Shown here piece by piece: positions 44,885-58,300 of a stretch of DNA of 64,000 nucleotides. The notes beneath the pieces are model-generated. The model had not been told where the DNA came from and made no database searches. It was given only the letters and a program-made list of their open reading frames with translations. The stretch spans positions 11,059,001-11,123,000 of the forward strand of contig OY756940.1 of the NCBI GenBank assembly GCA_963580275.1, written 5' to 3'. Position 1 is the stretch's first letter; each line of letters begins with the position of its first letter. The position numbers were made by a program, and so were the translations under genes. This DNA is from Crataegus laevigata (Eukaryota; Streptophyta; Magnoliopsida; Rosales; Rosaceae).

Positions 44885-47381
44885 ATGGCGTCTCTGGCTC
44901 AGCAATTCACGGGTTTAAGATGCTCACCGCTCTCCACCTCGAGGCTCTCGAAGCCCTCAATCCTGCCGAAGCAAAACAAAATGCCGGGTTTACTCCCCAT
45001 TGTCTCCGCCGCGGTCATCTCGAATGCACAGACCAAAGAGCGCCTCAAGCTCAAGGAAATCTTCGAGGATGCTCACGAACGTTGTCGTACTGCCCCCATG
45101 GAAGGCGTCTCTTTCACTCTCGACTCCTTTTACAACGCTCTCGAGAAGTACGACTTCAATTCTGAGATTGGAACCAAGGTCTGCTTCTCACCCTCTCCTT
45201 TTGGTAATTCAAATTTTGGTTTTTTTTTTTTTTTAACCCTTTTGATTAAATGTGAAAATGGTTTGATGGGTATGAGCTGAAACGAATAAATTATGTCTTT
45301 TTGTATCGAATTCGAGACTTGGTCTGTGTCATTGGGCTCACATTGAACATACCCAGAAGAACTATTTGTTCTTCTTTTATGTGTAGAATCTACAGTTGCA
45401 TAAAGTATTGGAAATGGCACTACTTTGTTGGTGGTTATGTAAGTTTACATGGGCAATGCATGCGGATTTTTCGGTTTTGAGCTTTTCTTCAATTCATTTT
45501 TTTCACTTGGCGTATAGGTTTAGAGTGAGTACCTGTAACTGTTTACAGCATATGTAGTTTCTCTGTTATCCTGCGGGAGATTTTAAATTTGCGCACACGT
45601 CTTTGTTTTGTGGTTGTTTTTTTTCAGGTGAGGGGAACAGTTTTCAATATAGATAACAATGGAGCATTAGTTGACATTACTGCAAAATCTTCAGCATACT
45701 TGCCTCTTGAAGAGGCATGCATTCACAAAATAAAGAGTGTAGAAGAAGTGGGCATAGTTCCCGGAGTGAAAGAGGAGTTTGTGATTATTGGTGAAAACGA
45801 AGCTGACGATAGCTTGATCTTGAGCTTAAAGTCCATCCAGTATGACCTAGCATGGGAAAGATGTAGACAGCTCCAAGCTGAGGATGTTGTTGTCAAGGGT
45901 AAGGTAAGTATCCTCTTAGTTCTTTGGTTTCTTGCCTGGAATGTTAGAATTTGTATATATTTCCGAGCATCATGAGTATGATTGTAATTTTCAGGCAATA
46001 GCGCTCTAAAATGTATTTGTTCAGGTCGTTGGTGCGAATAAAGGTGGAGTGGTGGCCGTGGTGGAAGGCCTTAGAGGTTTTGTTCCTTTCTCCCAGATAT
46101 CAACAGTTAGTCCTTTAACCTCACTTCTAGATTTCCAATTCTCTTCTTAGTTGATACTTACGCCATCTTTCTGATTGCATTTGCTTGTGTGGTAGTCCAT
46201 GAAATAAACAGGCAGTTCCATAACATTATGCTTCTCCTTCCAAAATTCTTTTCTATCCGGCATTCAGCGCTGTCACTGGCATAGTTCTGAGTTCGAATTA
46301 CTGTTAACACTAAATGCTTCAGTATCTGAACCACATTTACTTTTATATATTAGAAATCAACCGCAGAAGATCTTCTTGAAAAGGAGATTCCTCTGAAGTT
46401 TGTGGAGGTTGATGAAGAACAGTCTAGGCTTGTCCTCAGTAATCGCAAGGCCATGGCAGACAACCAAGCCCAGCTTGGAATTGGGTCAGTTGTCCTTGGT
46501 ACTGTTCAGAGCTTGAAGCCATATGGTGCCTTCATTGACATTGGTGGAATCAACGGCCTTCTTCATGTTAGTCAGATCAGTCATGACCGAGTCTCTGATA
46601 TTGCGACAGTTCTCCAACCCGGTGACACTCTCAAGGTCTAGATACTATATATCCTTGGCAAGTTATTGGCTGATAGTCTTGCCACTGTTAAAACATTTCT
46701 AAATTTGTACTCTTTTTTTGTAGGTCATGATATTGAGCCATGACCGTGAGAGAGGCCGTGTAAGTCTTTCTACCAAGAAGTTAGAACCTACTCCCGGTGA
46801 CATGATTCGCAATCCAAAGCTTGTATTTGAGAAGGTATTTTCTGTACAATTACCTCTTAACATCTTTACTAGTTTCACTAACCGAATGGCGAATACTAAG
46901 TTGTAGTAGTGAAGGTCAATCTTATTTTCTTCTTGTGTTTTCTCCTGTTATGTCCTTGTTACCTTTCCTGAAACCAGATAGATGACTTATATGTATGTTT
47001 TTTATTATGTTCTATTAGGCGGAGGAGATGGCACAGACATTCCGGCAGAGAATTGCACAAGCGGAAGCTATGGCACGTGCAGACATGCTCCGTTTCCAGC
47101 CGGAGGTACTTGCTGATTTATTATTTCTTTAGACTTGCTCTGCATGCCAAATGGAAAAACCAGACTAGGAAACCAGAGTTGAATGTACTTGAATCAGCTT
47201 TTAGGGCTGATTAGCGGAGCCAAATTGGCATGTTTGTTAACTTAACCGGACGCTTTTTTCCTTAATTTTGCAGAGTGGCTTAACCCTCAGCTCCGACGGA
47301 ATCTTGGGTCCTCTCACTTCGGACTTGCCAGTCGAGGGTTTAGATTTGAGCGACATTCCCCCGGCTGAAGTGACTGCCTGA
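44885..47381 (+). CDS. RPS1: Plastid 30S ribosomal protein S1
   Basis: Seven exons (44885-45178, 45628-45903, 46025-46105, 46354-46635, 46724-46834, 47019-47105, 47274-47381) give 412 aa, close to the plastid S1 of spinach and Arabidopsis. Residues 1 to about 40 are a Ser/Lys-rich, acid-poor chloroplast transit peptide. Three S1 RNA-binding repeats follow, near residues 99-165 ([17 protein letters not shown]), 185-255 ([22 protein letters not shown]) and 263-335 ([20 protein letters not shown]). The C-terminus is the PS1-specific tail ending in DIPPAEVTA. It helps load mRNA onto the plastid small subunit. A GA tract fills the 5' UTR end. The stop codon is only 277 bp from that of the convergent NEMF gene. 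Confidence 0.96.
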
Positions 47382-47658
47382 GACATAAATGTTCCTCAGC
47401 GTTTTCGGGGTTTTCCCCGCTTTAATTTTGCTGTAGAAATTGTTTGTAAGGGCTCATACCCCAGGCTGCCTGTGATGCTAATACACAATCACATTGCTTT
47501 AACAAAACTGTTTATACATGGAAAATGGAGACATCATTATTCTGCATTTGTACAGTAGAGTATGCTGGCGTAACACATCCGAGACGGGTCCAAACAGAGA
47601 AAACGAGTGTGGTCTGTGTTTACAAAACATTGACGCAGCACGAAGCTGTTTAGGCTAC

Positions 47659-50600
47659 CTACTTAGCTTTGCTGCTGCTCTTCTTGACTTTCTTTTGCTT
47701 CTGCTTCAACTGAGTGAGGCCTGCAGATGTTATCTTCACATTGCCGATAATTGCAGCAACCAGCTCAGGATCAGTACATGCTTTCATCAACTCTTTCTCT
47801 CTAACCGTTGCTTCCGGCCTGTGGCTAAACAAATTCATGGCAGTTTTCGCACCTACAAAAAAGAATTCAAGAAGGAGGTCAACCGATGCGATAAAAGCAA
47901 TTGAACCAAAAAAAAAAACGCACGTAAGGGAAACGAGAAGATAATTTTGTGGCCTAGCATTGCAGGTACTTCAAAAGTTTGCGGACAAATTCAAGCGAGA
48001 AGTTCTTTACCTTTCCCCCTCTTCACAGAGCCAGGAACTATCTTCACATGATATTTATAAGACTGGACGGAGCTATAAGGACCACAGACAGGCACCGCAT
48101 ATAAGAGAATATCACTGGGCAGTGGATTGCCCGTCAAGTAATCGACATCGTTTAATTTCTCCTTCTCCTCTTCGCCTATCTCATGAATATCATCCTCCTC
48201 CATTGTCACCTTGTCAACTTCAGAAGTAGATTTGTCCAAACCCACAGGAGGGTCATCTCCAACTCCACCATTTGCATGACTATGTAACGTACCATCTTGA
48301 TGTTCTGGACAGTCCCGGGACAGATGACCTACCTTTTTACATTTATAACATATTTTTGGAGCATCGACAGGACCTGCTAGATTAATAAGAATTGACGTTA
48401 ACCACAAAAAAAATCAATGGACTTCCATTATATGATACTAGAGAGAAATAACCAGCACAGATGGCCTATGGCCTTGGAAGTTTAAAAAGCTGATGAAACA
48501 TGAAGAATGAGGATGACATACTCAGTTTCTTATCTTCAGCCAGAGCTGAATTTTCATTTTGGGACTCCCCACTCTTCTGTACTCTTCCAGCAGACTGAAG
48601 TTCACAAATATCGTCATTTACATCTATTATCAGGTTTCTTGAGCAAAAAAATGGAGTAACTTCAAAAAAAATCATAGGAAAATTCTGAAGGATGTTGTTA
48701 TGGACACAGTTATATGTTTGCAGTTCATTTGTGAGAAAATATTAGAATGAAAGTTCTATAACTAGTGCACATGCAAAGATGCGGATGCATGTGTACGAAC
48801 AGGCACGAAATTATGCATCAAGTGTAAAAGGCATCAAAGCTCAAATTTAGAAAAGATGAATTAAGGGCTACAATCAATTGGTTATAAATATGAGAATGGT
48901 GCAAGTAACTTTACTCACAGCTAGCAAAGCCATACGGATCCTTCTTTCTTCCTCATCCTGATCAGCATACTTCTCTTTCATCTTCTTGAGTTTACCCTTT
49001 TGTCCACGGCTGGCTTTTCCACTACTTGGCTTCTTATCATGAACTTCATTTTCGGTCTCTCTGACAGAAATATTGTGTTGTTTTGATTGGCTGGTTTTTC
49101 CACCACTAGGCTTGTTCTCATGAACTTCCTTTTCAGGCTGGCTAACTGAACTCTCATGTTTCAATTTTTCGTTTAGCAGATCAGCTTGTTCTTCATAAGC
49201 ACTACCAGTCTGGCCTTTCTTAAGCTTCCTTCTTTCAGCTCTTGAAATATGAGGTTTCTCTCTTCCTGTAGCCTTATTCTCCTCAACATTAGGTTCCGCT
49301 ACCAAATCAACTGGAGAAGCGTCAATTTGATATTTTTTAGCAGACATAGCTGTAGATCCAAGCCCAAGTGCTCTATCAATGAGATCCTCAAGTTCTGGGG
49401 TGACAGATGAAACACCATTTACAGAAATATCAGCATCACTCAAGGTCGTCTTTTCTTTCATGGGAATTTCAGCCGAGTCTTTTGCTTCAGCATTGCTTGT
49501 AAGTAAGCCATTCTCAGATGAATCTTTCAGATCTGGTTTATCAATATATATAGATGAATCAGGAGCGGGTTTTGGTTCTTCTGCAAGTTTTTCCTCTACG
49601 GTTTCGTTCTCTGACTCAGAATCAGATACCTCTTCTAGAGGTCCATTTTCATCAACATCATTCGTCCCTTCCTCCTCACCTCTTACCCTCCTCTCATTCA
49701 GATGGGAGCCCAATGAGCTCTCGTCCAAGCGAAATAACAACCCAAAGCCCATAATTAGAGGGTGTGGAGGAAGAAAATTCTTCTTCCCACGAATCATAAA
49801 ACTTCCAACTGTCAGATACTCCCCAGTAGGAGCAGTTTTACTGACCTGGTGAGGATGAACCCACCACGCACTAGTGACAATCTTTGAATCCCATGCTGCG
49901 CTGTGGCAAACCTAGAGCATAAATCAGTTAACTATTCAGTAATTACACATCCAGTGATATGAAGCACTCACAATAACACAATAAACTAATATGAAAACAA
50001 AAGCATTACATGAAGGTCTGTGACTTACTGTGAAGCATCCTGCTTGGTTTAATGTAAGAGGAGGCACTGGTTGGTCAGGCCTATGGTTCTTTATCACAGT
50101 GCTGGAAGCCCCATGCAACTCCGCATGAACATACCTGTTTTTTTTTTTTTTTTTTTTTTTTAAATCAATCAACATGAGAAAGAAGATGCTAAGTTGGCTT
50201 CATACTAAATGAAATAAATTAGGTAAACTAAAGAAACATCTAGACACTTCCAGTAACCAATACGAAGGACATACAAAATTGTAAGACAAACAAAACTAAA
50301 TGATGGATATAAGCTTCAGGAAGAATTTTCCCACACACTATAAGAACAATCATAAATCATAGTATGTGTATCATTTAAATCTATAATTATTGTTTTGCAG
50401 TGCTAGATCATTTAGACAAGAACTAAAATGTATTATGTCCACATAACTAAATTGACTTACAAATCTCCTTTTGACATATAGCGCTTGACTATCATCTCAT
50501 TTTGTTGAGCATCACGTCCACTGATAATCAAATAGTTCTCACTGCTGATGAACCAGTTAAATTTCTCAAACCAGTGAACCTTGCGCATATGTGAAATGCT

Positions 50601-53586
50601 AGCAACAGCTTTTTCCTGCAAGTTATTTGAAACAAAGTGGAATTAAAAAATCCAAGACAGCTATCTTCTAAGATTATATTGGATAATGGTGACAAAAATC
50701 TACAGCTAATTATGCTTCTCCTCTTATAAACAATTCCGTTTTTCCTTGTATACATATTTTTGTACGTCTACAAATATATGCTTCGTGTTTCGGTCGCATA
50801 TGTTGACATACTGCTCTTATCACACATTATATATTTTCTGAATCCCTATTATTCTGTCCTTATATTTATGACACCCAGCCTTGAAAATTCTGTTGTGCTA
50901 AACATGCTACAGCTTCTATTTAGCAGTTGGATGAATACCATCAGAAAAACATGGTTGTGCTAAAAGGCTAAAACAACTGATTTGCATTTTATATTTGCAA
51001 GATAGCCATTTAAAACTAAATCATAAGACTATGGAAGCTGAAGCTACCTGTGACAGCTGGAGACGAGTCTTTTTCTCCGCCGCCTTAAATGCTTTTTCAT
51101 GTGCTGTTACAGTCTTCTCTTGTTTGCTCTCTTGTTTTTTCTTTAGTTCATACCACCGCCGAGCGTTGGCATGTGCTGAAAGGGCTAAATCAACTTCCAC
51201 CTATAATAGGGAAGAAAGGTAATGGAAGTGGAAGGTAGGATGAAGACTCATCGTTTTATTTTATTCTAGAGATGTAGAAAAATAGAACATTCAAACAAAC
51301 CTTATCTGCAGGGAGAGTCTTCTCATCATCATCCATTTCATCAAGATTGTTGCTCAGCAGCAATGTCATGCAATTTTTTTCAAGCTGAAGCTTGTCAATG
51401 AGGCTAGCAACAGGGTTTCCATATTTCTTCTCCTCCTTCACCATTCTAGCAATATCCTCCCAACTTGTGCCCTTTGCTAAAGCTACACGAACAGCTACTA
51501 TAGCGGCATCCACATCATCTAAATTATATTCTATCAATTCCGCCATTTTAACACACTGATCAACTTCTTTCCTTAGCATGTGAACACGATTTTCCTATAT
51601 CATAGGATTGAAATGATTGAGACAAAAGATTCCAAGCATAAATAGCACATATGGTTCAACAACATGGAATGCAGAACGTAGATCAAATATATATATATAT
51701 AAACATTAATATATTTCCGAACCCCCAACCCCTCTACCCATCCCCCAACAAAGGGGGACGGGGTACATGGAATTTCGGTTCAACCTAAGTCATAACGCAG
51801 AAAAAATCTACTCAAACCTGCCTTTGAATTTCAAATAACATAGTAGAAGAAACAGGGCAAACCTGATCAACACGTATTTTATTAAGCTTCTGGGTGGCAG
51901 AGCTCTCTTTTGCCTTTTGCTGTTGTTCTGCCCTTTGACTCTCAATTTTGCTATAGAACTCATCCAAAGAAGCATCAAATGTTTCGAACTCCACATGCTC
52001 CCTTGATTTGAATTGGTTCAATAATATGGGGCAGAATTCATCATATATCTGCAAAGATGCAGTAGTCACTGTTAAAGTTTAAAATATCATGTAATGGAAT
52101 CCTAACTAGGCAGATCTCCATCAACCAAGGGAAGAAAAAAGGGAAATTACACACTAATCTAAAGCATGTTAAGGCAGTGTGCTAACCTGGACAGAACTTC
52201 CTGGTTCAGATGGGAGACCACTTTTCCCTGAATTCTTCTGCATTAAAATGTACCCTTCAGGAATTTTATCACCTGAAATGACATCATGCAGCCAATCCTC
52301 AAACTTCGCAACAGCTTCAACCAAAAGCTGAATTGCATTATCGTCTAACTTGTTCTCTTTAGAAACTTTTGTATTTGGAATGAGGCCAGCATCTAATATA
52401 ATATGCTCAGATAGCGCAGGTCCATAGCCCAACGCATCCCCAAGAACATTCTTCAAGGTGGCCTGTTTTGCTTTAGTATCACCGCTACTTTTACTTGACT
52501 CAGCAGGCTTCCCACCTTTACTTTTACCCTTTTTCTCTTTTGGTGCATCAGGCACATTATTTCCACCTTCATGATCCTTAATGGGTTCATTGTTATCTGG
52601 TTCCTTAGACAAGGTAAGAGCATCCTGTAACTTTTCAGCAGTTGTTCTCTCAAAAACTCGACATATTTCAATTGGATAACGATGACGTGACATGATTGCA
52701 ACCCCTTTATCGTCATCCCTATTAAATGAGAATTACCACCAAATTAATATTTCAACTTAAGAGAGAGAAAACAAAAGAATCAGAAATTTGTGTGCTCTCT
52801 TACTGAACAGTAAGAACAATCAGAAGCTAGCAAAGATGTTTCTAGCCAAATCTTAAAGCTACAAATGCTAACACAAATAGTAGCACATCTATAATTAAGC
52901 AAGAACTGGAAAACTTTTTATTCATAACATGCCAAGTTGATGTGCAAGAATGTGAGCCCAATAATTAGCAATTTCATAAGAAATGGATGCTACTCACTAA
53001 CCTATGGGAGCGAAGAAGGGTCATGACCATAAAATCCGAATCTGCGAGAATAACATTTCCCTGGGCATAAAGCTCCAATATAACATAGTACGCATTTTCA
53101 CCGAGCCCAAATTGAAAGAGAACAATCTGCAAAGGAGAGCACAAAAGTTAAAAAAAGCCAAAAATGAAAAAAAGAACCCAATTTGCAGAAATGTCATATA
53201 GCTTGTACCCTATCATATCCAAGCTGCCGTACATCCTCGAGCCTTCGTGTTCGTATGTGTTTCCTCAATTTTAAGGTAAACCCAGATGGAGTATTACTCT
53301 TATCCCTGCACAAATTGCAGAAACAAAGATATCCTTTTACCCATTATCTGCAAATTTCAATGGAATGCAATAACTGATAGGCATACCGAACGTATTGAGT
53401 CGTATGCAATCTGACGCCACTCTCAATCAATAGAAAAACCTTCTCGCTCTCGCCGGACTCTGTGACTCCACTGCTATTCATGAGCTTCAACATATACGTC
53501 TGCAGAAAACCCAATTTCACAACAAATTTGAGAATCATAGGAATGCGAATTTGATTGATTAAAGGGAGAAGAAGGAGAGAATGGAG

Positions 53587-53624
<38 letters not shown>

Positions 53625-53731
53625 ACCTTGGGGGAGAGATCGTAGACGTTGGAGCAGCGCATGCCGATGAGCCGCCGCAAGCACTTGACCTCGGCGGCGA
53701 CATCCGCGGTGTTCATCCGGACCTTCACCAT
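47659..53731 (-). CDS. NEMF: NEMF/Rqc2 ribosome quality control protein
   Basis: Fourteen exons (53731-53627, 53499-53387, 53305-53209, 53126-53002, 52718-52187, 52048-51863, 51594-51301, 51200-51048, 50615-50461, 50134-50029, 49911-48919, 48594-48522, 48373-48011, 47852-47659) give 1162 aa with all phases closing. The NFACT-N domain begins at MVKVRMNTADVAAEVKCLRR and includes ILADSDFMVMTLLRSHR. A coiled coil follows around residues 430-540. The NFACT-R domain contains KRYMSKGDLYVHAELHGASS. A long acidic, lysine-rich exon (48919-49911) is plant-type filler. A CCHC knuckle CYKCKKVGHLSRDC precedes the NFACT-C domain at the end. In yeast and animals this protein binds 60S subunits with stalled peptidyl-tRNA and adds CAT tails. 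The plant ortholog (EMB1441, At5g49930 from memory) is essential for embryos. Intron 1 begins with a long CT tract. Confidence 0.95.
50140..50162. repeat. Poly(T) tract in NEMF intron 9
   Basis: About 23 T on the plus strand (poly(A) on the NEMF sense strand), next to the acceptor of exon 10. Confidence 0.8.
53589..53622. repeat. (GA)n tract at the start of NEMF intron 1
   Basis: A GA microsatellite on the plus strand, CT on the NEMF sense strand, beginning about five bases after the exon 1 donor. Confidence 0.9.
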
Positions 53732-55167
53732 CTTCGCCGGTGAGGCTCCTCCTCTGTCTCTGGGTGGTGTATTGCGTGATCGGCGGCGGCGTTATTAGCT
53801 TTCTGTGCAAGGCGAAGGAGCCTTTCTTCTCTTTCTACAATTCTATGCGACAAACAAATGGCCAAGGAGAAAGGGCTTTTAGCCAATTATCACACTCAGC
53901 GGGAATTATAACTTCTAGTTTCCTGGTCACGAGCGTTAGGCATGGTTTTCCTTACTTGTATAGAAACGCCCAATTTATGGACTCTCTGCCACTTCACAAT
54001 TTAATATCAATTTCTGTGTCAACACTATAAAATATTGTGTAAAAAACATGAGTGGCAGAGAGGCCCACTTTTGAGAGAGTTTGTTTAACATTTCTCTACT
54101 TGGTATAGCGACAATGATACAAGTAAGATTTTTTCTTTTACAGCAGGTTTACTTGAAATTGGAGGAGTCATGAACCGGTAAATAAAAAATGGGGACTTAA
54201 AGTATGTGATGAAGAACCTTAAGTGAACGTATGATATGACATAAATGAGATTGAGAATAACACTTATTCTCTCGGAACTGAGTTTTGGTTTCCATAAAGG
54301 CCTAAACTTATGTAGACTCTTGCGCCATTTTAAGTTAATATAATGATATGGAAACCACATTCTCATCTGATTTACACGCCCATTTGAAAAGCAAAAGCAC
54401 GAACCCGATTTGAAGTATCGGCGTGTAAGCACTAAACAGAGAAATAAAAAAATAAAGCATCAACAGAGGGCAGGAGAAATCAGAACCATGCACATCTCTG
54501 AGACGAGTCTCGTGTATTTCGACACGAGACTTATAAAACTCGTTTGAAAGTGTTTTTAAGACGATTGAAAACGCTTTTGGTGAAAACGTTTTTAAAACCA
54601 ATCCTTAATAAAAATTCAAATAGATCCTAAAAAACACTTTTAAATGCTTTCTGCAAAAAAACATATGCGGTGCTTCTTTCAAAAAACAAGCCCATAATTA
54701 TTTCTGCAGATGACTTGTTCAACAGGAGGAATTAAAAGCACTTTCTATTTATATAATCTGCCCCTTCTTTACAGAAATATATAAAACAAAATAGAAACGT
54801 TACAGTTATCAAAACAATCGCCTCTTTATGCCGGGGAAAGCCACTAGCGACTGACCCAAGACCTGCATATATAATATGTAAACTTAACAAAGCCGTAGCA
54901 AGAACTTTGGTAGATCACCACCCCACAGATATATACATGTCAAATCAGGAGCTTGCGGGAAAATATGAATATCTACATGCCATCAAGTTTGAGCTTCGCT
55001 CTATCGGCTTTTTGAAGTCCGTTCAATTATTACACAGCTCGGATTCTAAGCAGGGGCATCAAATTAACAGCGCATGATGTGAACTGTCTCCGCCTCGAGC
55101 ATGGTTTGCTCCACAGAAGAAAGGAGCAGAGGATTAGATTAGGTGCAACTAGAATGCACGGTTTCAA
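53732..55167. other. NEMF 5' flank and UPL6 3' flank
   Basis: No gene is recognised. The first 300 bp is probably the NEMF promoter. 54530-54700 resembles the 106-bp tandem repeat family at 12102-12285. The UPL6 3' UTR should lie at the right end. Confidence 0.55.
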
Positions 55168-55299
55168 TCAGCTCAAATCAAAGCCGGCATCTGCACTTAT
55201 AGCATACATCAATTTTGATTCCAGTTGCTCCTTACTGCATCATAACCAGGAAGCAATTTCAGCCGAATACAACCAATGGCTTAAATAATCATAAAACCA

Positions 55300-55372
<73 letters not shown>

Positions 55373-58300
55373 AAACCTTCTATATGGTGGAAGCTTTAGG
55401 AGATTCATACAAGTGGCTGCAGTCGGTAATCGGTCAAGAGCTCCTTCAGCTGCATTGCCACCAGCCCTATGGAAAGAGGCAGAAAAATTAAGGTAAAAAA
55501 TTTACCAAGAGAAAAAGAAAAATTTTGTACAATAAACTTTATCAGCCATTTCACCAATATATAAATCTTTAATGAACTCTTACCTCTGTATGCAAAATAA
55601 TGGCTCCAAGTATCTGAATCCAAGCAGAGGTCCCCGAGAGCACCCGGTCACAAATCTGGATGAAAAGTAGTGTAGTCAGCATCTCTCCTGATGTTCATTA
55701 ACTTCAAATCCAATTAATTACAGGAACTCGCAATAGCCAACATTGTTGTATTTTGACGAGCCAAAACACAAAAAATGTTAAGAGGGATTTTGTGATGGAT
55801 ACTAAAAACTCACTTTAGAAATTTCTTCTGGTTTTCCAATGAAAAACTTTTCAGAACTTCCCAGAACATGTCAATGACATAATGCTCCTGTCAAAACAAA
55901 TAACAAGCAATAAATCAGTCGAGGGAAAATGTAATGAAAAAGGTTGACAACCAATGACTGGGTTCATCTAGAGCTACATTTATCCACACAAACGGTTTTA
56001 TGTGTCCCACAAGAATACAAATAAGCCAAAACAAATGGAACTTACACTATGATAGCCACCCACATAGTTTGTGTTCATCCGTAGATCATCGACATCCAAG
56101 CTGTCAAGTGAACCTGATATCAGAAGCTGTAAAAACAAGGTGGGTCAGAAAAGGGGACATTTATGCATAATTGCCTGTGAAAGTGGAAAAAGCATGTCAA
56201 GTGTATATTACAGCTACAGCCGCTTATCAAACAATGGATTATGATAAAACTTTCGCTTCCTAATACAATTTTTTTTTTCAGACTGTAACTAGGAGAAACA
56301 ATGTGGATCTGACTCTAGGTTCCAGCCAATTGAAACTCTAAAGTTGTGCTGAGCATGCCATTGCCACATACAACATCCCGCATTGCCATGGCAGTACACT
56401 TGTACGGCATAATGCCTACCAGAATATTCTTTTTTCTTCAGAACTTTTTTTTTTTTTTTTGAGAAGAAACAATTTAATTAATGAATAGAGAAATACATAA
56501 AAGTGGATAAGGAGTCCACTAACTATTTTAGGAAAAATCCCATTAGGATTTGGCTACAGCAGCCATTTCTAGACCTAGCTCACTTAACTGCTGCTAACAA
56601 ATCCCACAGTAATTGAGATAGAGAGTAATTCTTGAACTCTTTAGTGACCGAAGCCCAAAACTTCAGAACAATTTTAGAGTTACAATACCAAGACAGCATA
56701 ACAAAAAAATTGCACACGATACCTATTTGCAAAAACCTCAAAATAACCATTTGTAGCATCACTAGCAACTCTTAAATGCAATAATGGCATCACAACTATA
56801 TTGTCAAATTGGACAGAATGACTAAGCTTGTTTTAGATGATTGATCTTACAGAACCAGCAAACAAGATGTGAGTATACTCAGGTTATTTTAGCAATAAAC
56901 TATAAGCAACAAAGCCAAAGGGTAGACGAATATACCTGAAGTTCATGCTCATTAAACATATCTATCCAATCTTTTGGAATAAGCTGCTGAAACCCCCTTA
57001 AGAAATGTGAACTTTGTTGACGTATCTGAAAATGATCATTTGTCATGTTCACATGGGGAAGCTACAACATCATTTGGAACAAGAACAGGTTCAAAAAGTT
57101 AAGTTGCACTACCTGAAAGTTCAAACGATGGTTGGCAACAAGATGAATAAAGGTAATGACGTTCTCATTAGTGACACGTAGATTTTTTCCCCTGGGAAGC
57201 AGCTCCTCTTCTGTTTGCTCCCCATATTCATTATTTACAATGACAAAGTACAATTCTAATTCTGATATATCTCCTTTATAACGCTGCAGATATAATGGCA
57301 AACAGGAAGCAGTGAGCTCTACATGCAACTAAACAGGAGCCACACTTTAATCCAAATTGCAGATGAGAAAGATAGTGATTGAATCAACTGCTTTTCATCA
57401 AGCATGATAATAGCATCCAATCCAATAAAAGGTAGACTAAGAATAAATTTTCGTGAAGTCTGGAGTGAAATTTAGTTGTAAAAAATAAAAATTTATAATC
57501 AACAGATACCGTGAAAATTGACATAACTAAATACAAATTTGCAATTCATGCGATTGGATTCCCAAAACAAATATCCATTCCGTAGGACAATTCTATTTCT
57601 AAATCCACCAGTACATTGTTCAACTACAAAGATTAGAAGGTGTTTTTTATGCATACATTGAATATTAGAGAACTTTATACTGAGGTCAGAATAAAGTTTG
57701 GTGCATTTATGAAATTCCATCAACTACGTCAACAGAAGTCAGATGTGATTTTAGTATTTTACTTAATTTCTTTAAACTGAGTATTCACATTAATTTCTTT
57801 AAACTGAGTATTCACATCAAGATGTTGGGTTGTGTAGTCTTTTCTTAGAATCGTGTCAAAATAAACCTGAGTAGTCAGTAAATGCTACAATATATCAGGA
57901 GGCATATTTAGAAAGATCTGGGTTACCTTCAAGAAAATAAGGTGACGGTACAACTCTGGGTCCAATGAAGGCAAATCATTTAAATAGTTGTACCTAATTA
58001 ACAAACAGAAAGAGATTTCTAGTATTAGCATTGCAGCATGTTGCAAATGGTATATCAACAAGACTTTCTCAAGAGAAAACATGCACTTACTTTTGTTTTA
58101 ATTTGCTCAGAAAAAACGTTGCAAATGGTATATCTACAAGAATCCCCTCAAACATGGCCTGTAAGGAATCAAACATGTGATAACATGAAGAAGCATCATA
58201 TGAACTAAAACAGTAGACAAAATTTTTGATACCTTGGCAAGAAGAACCCCAAGAAAGTGAAAGAATTGGAGATGCTGTTCGTGAATCATTCCCGAACCAG

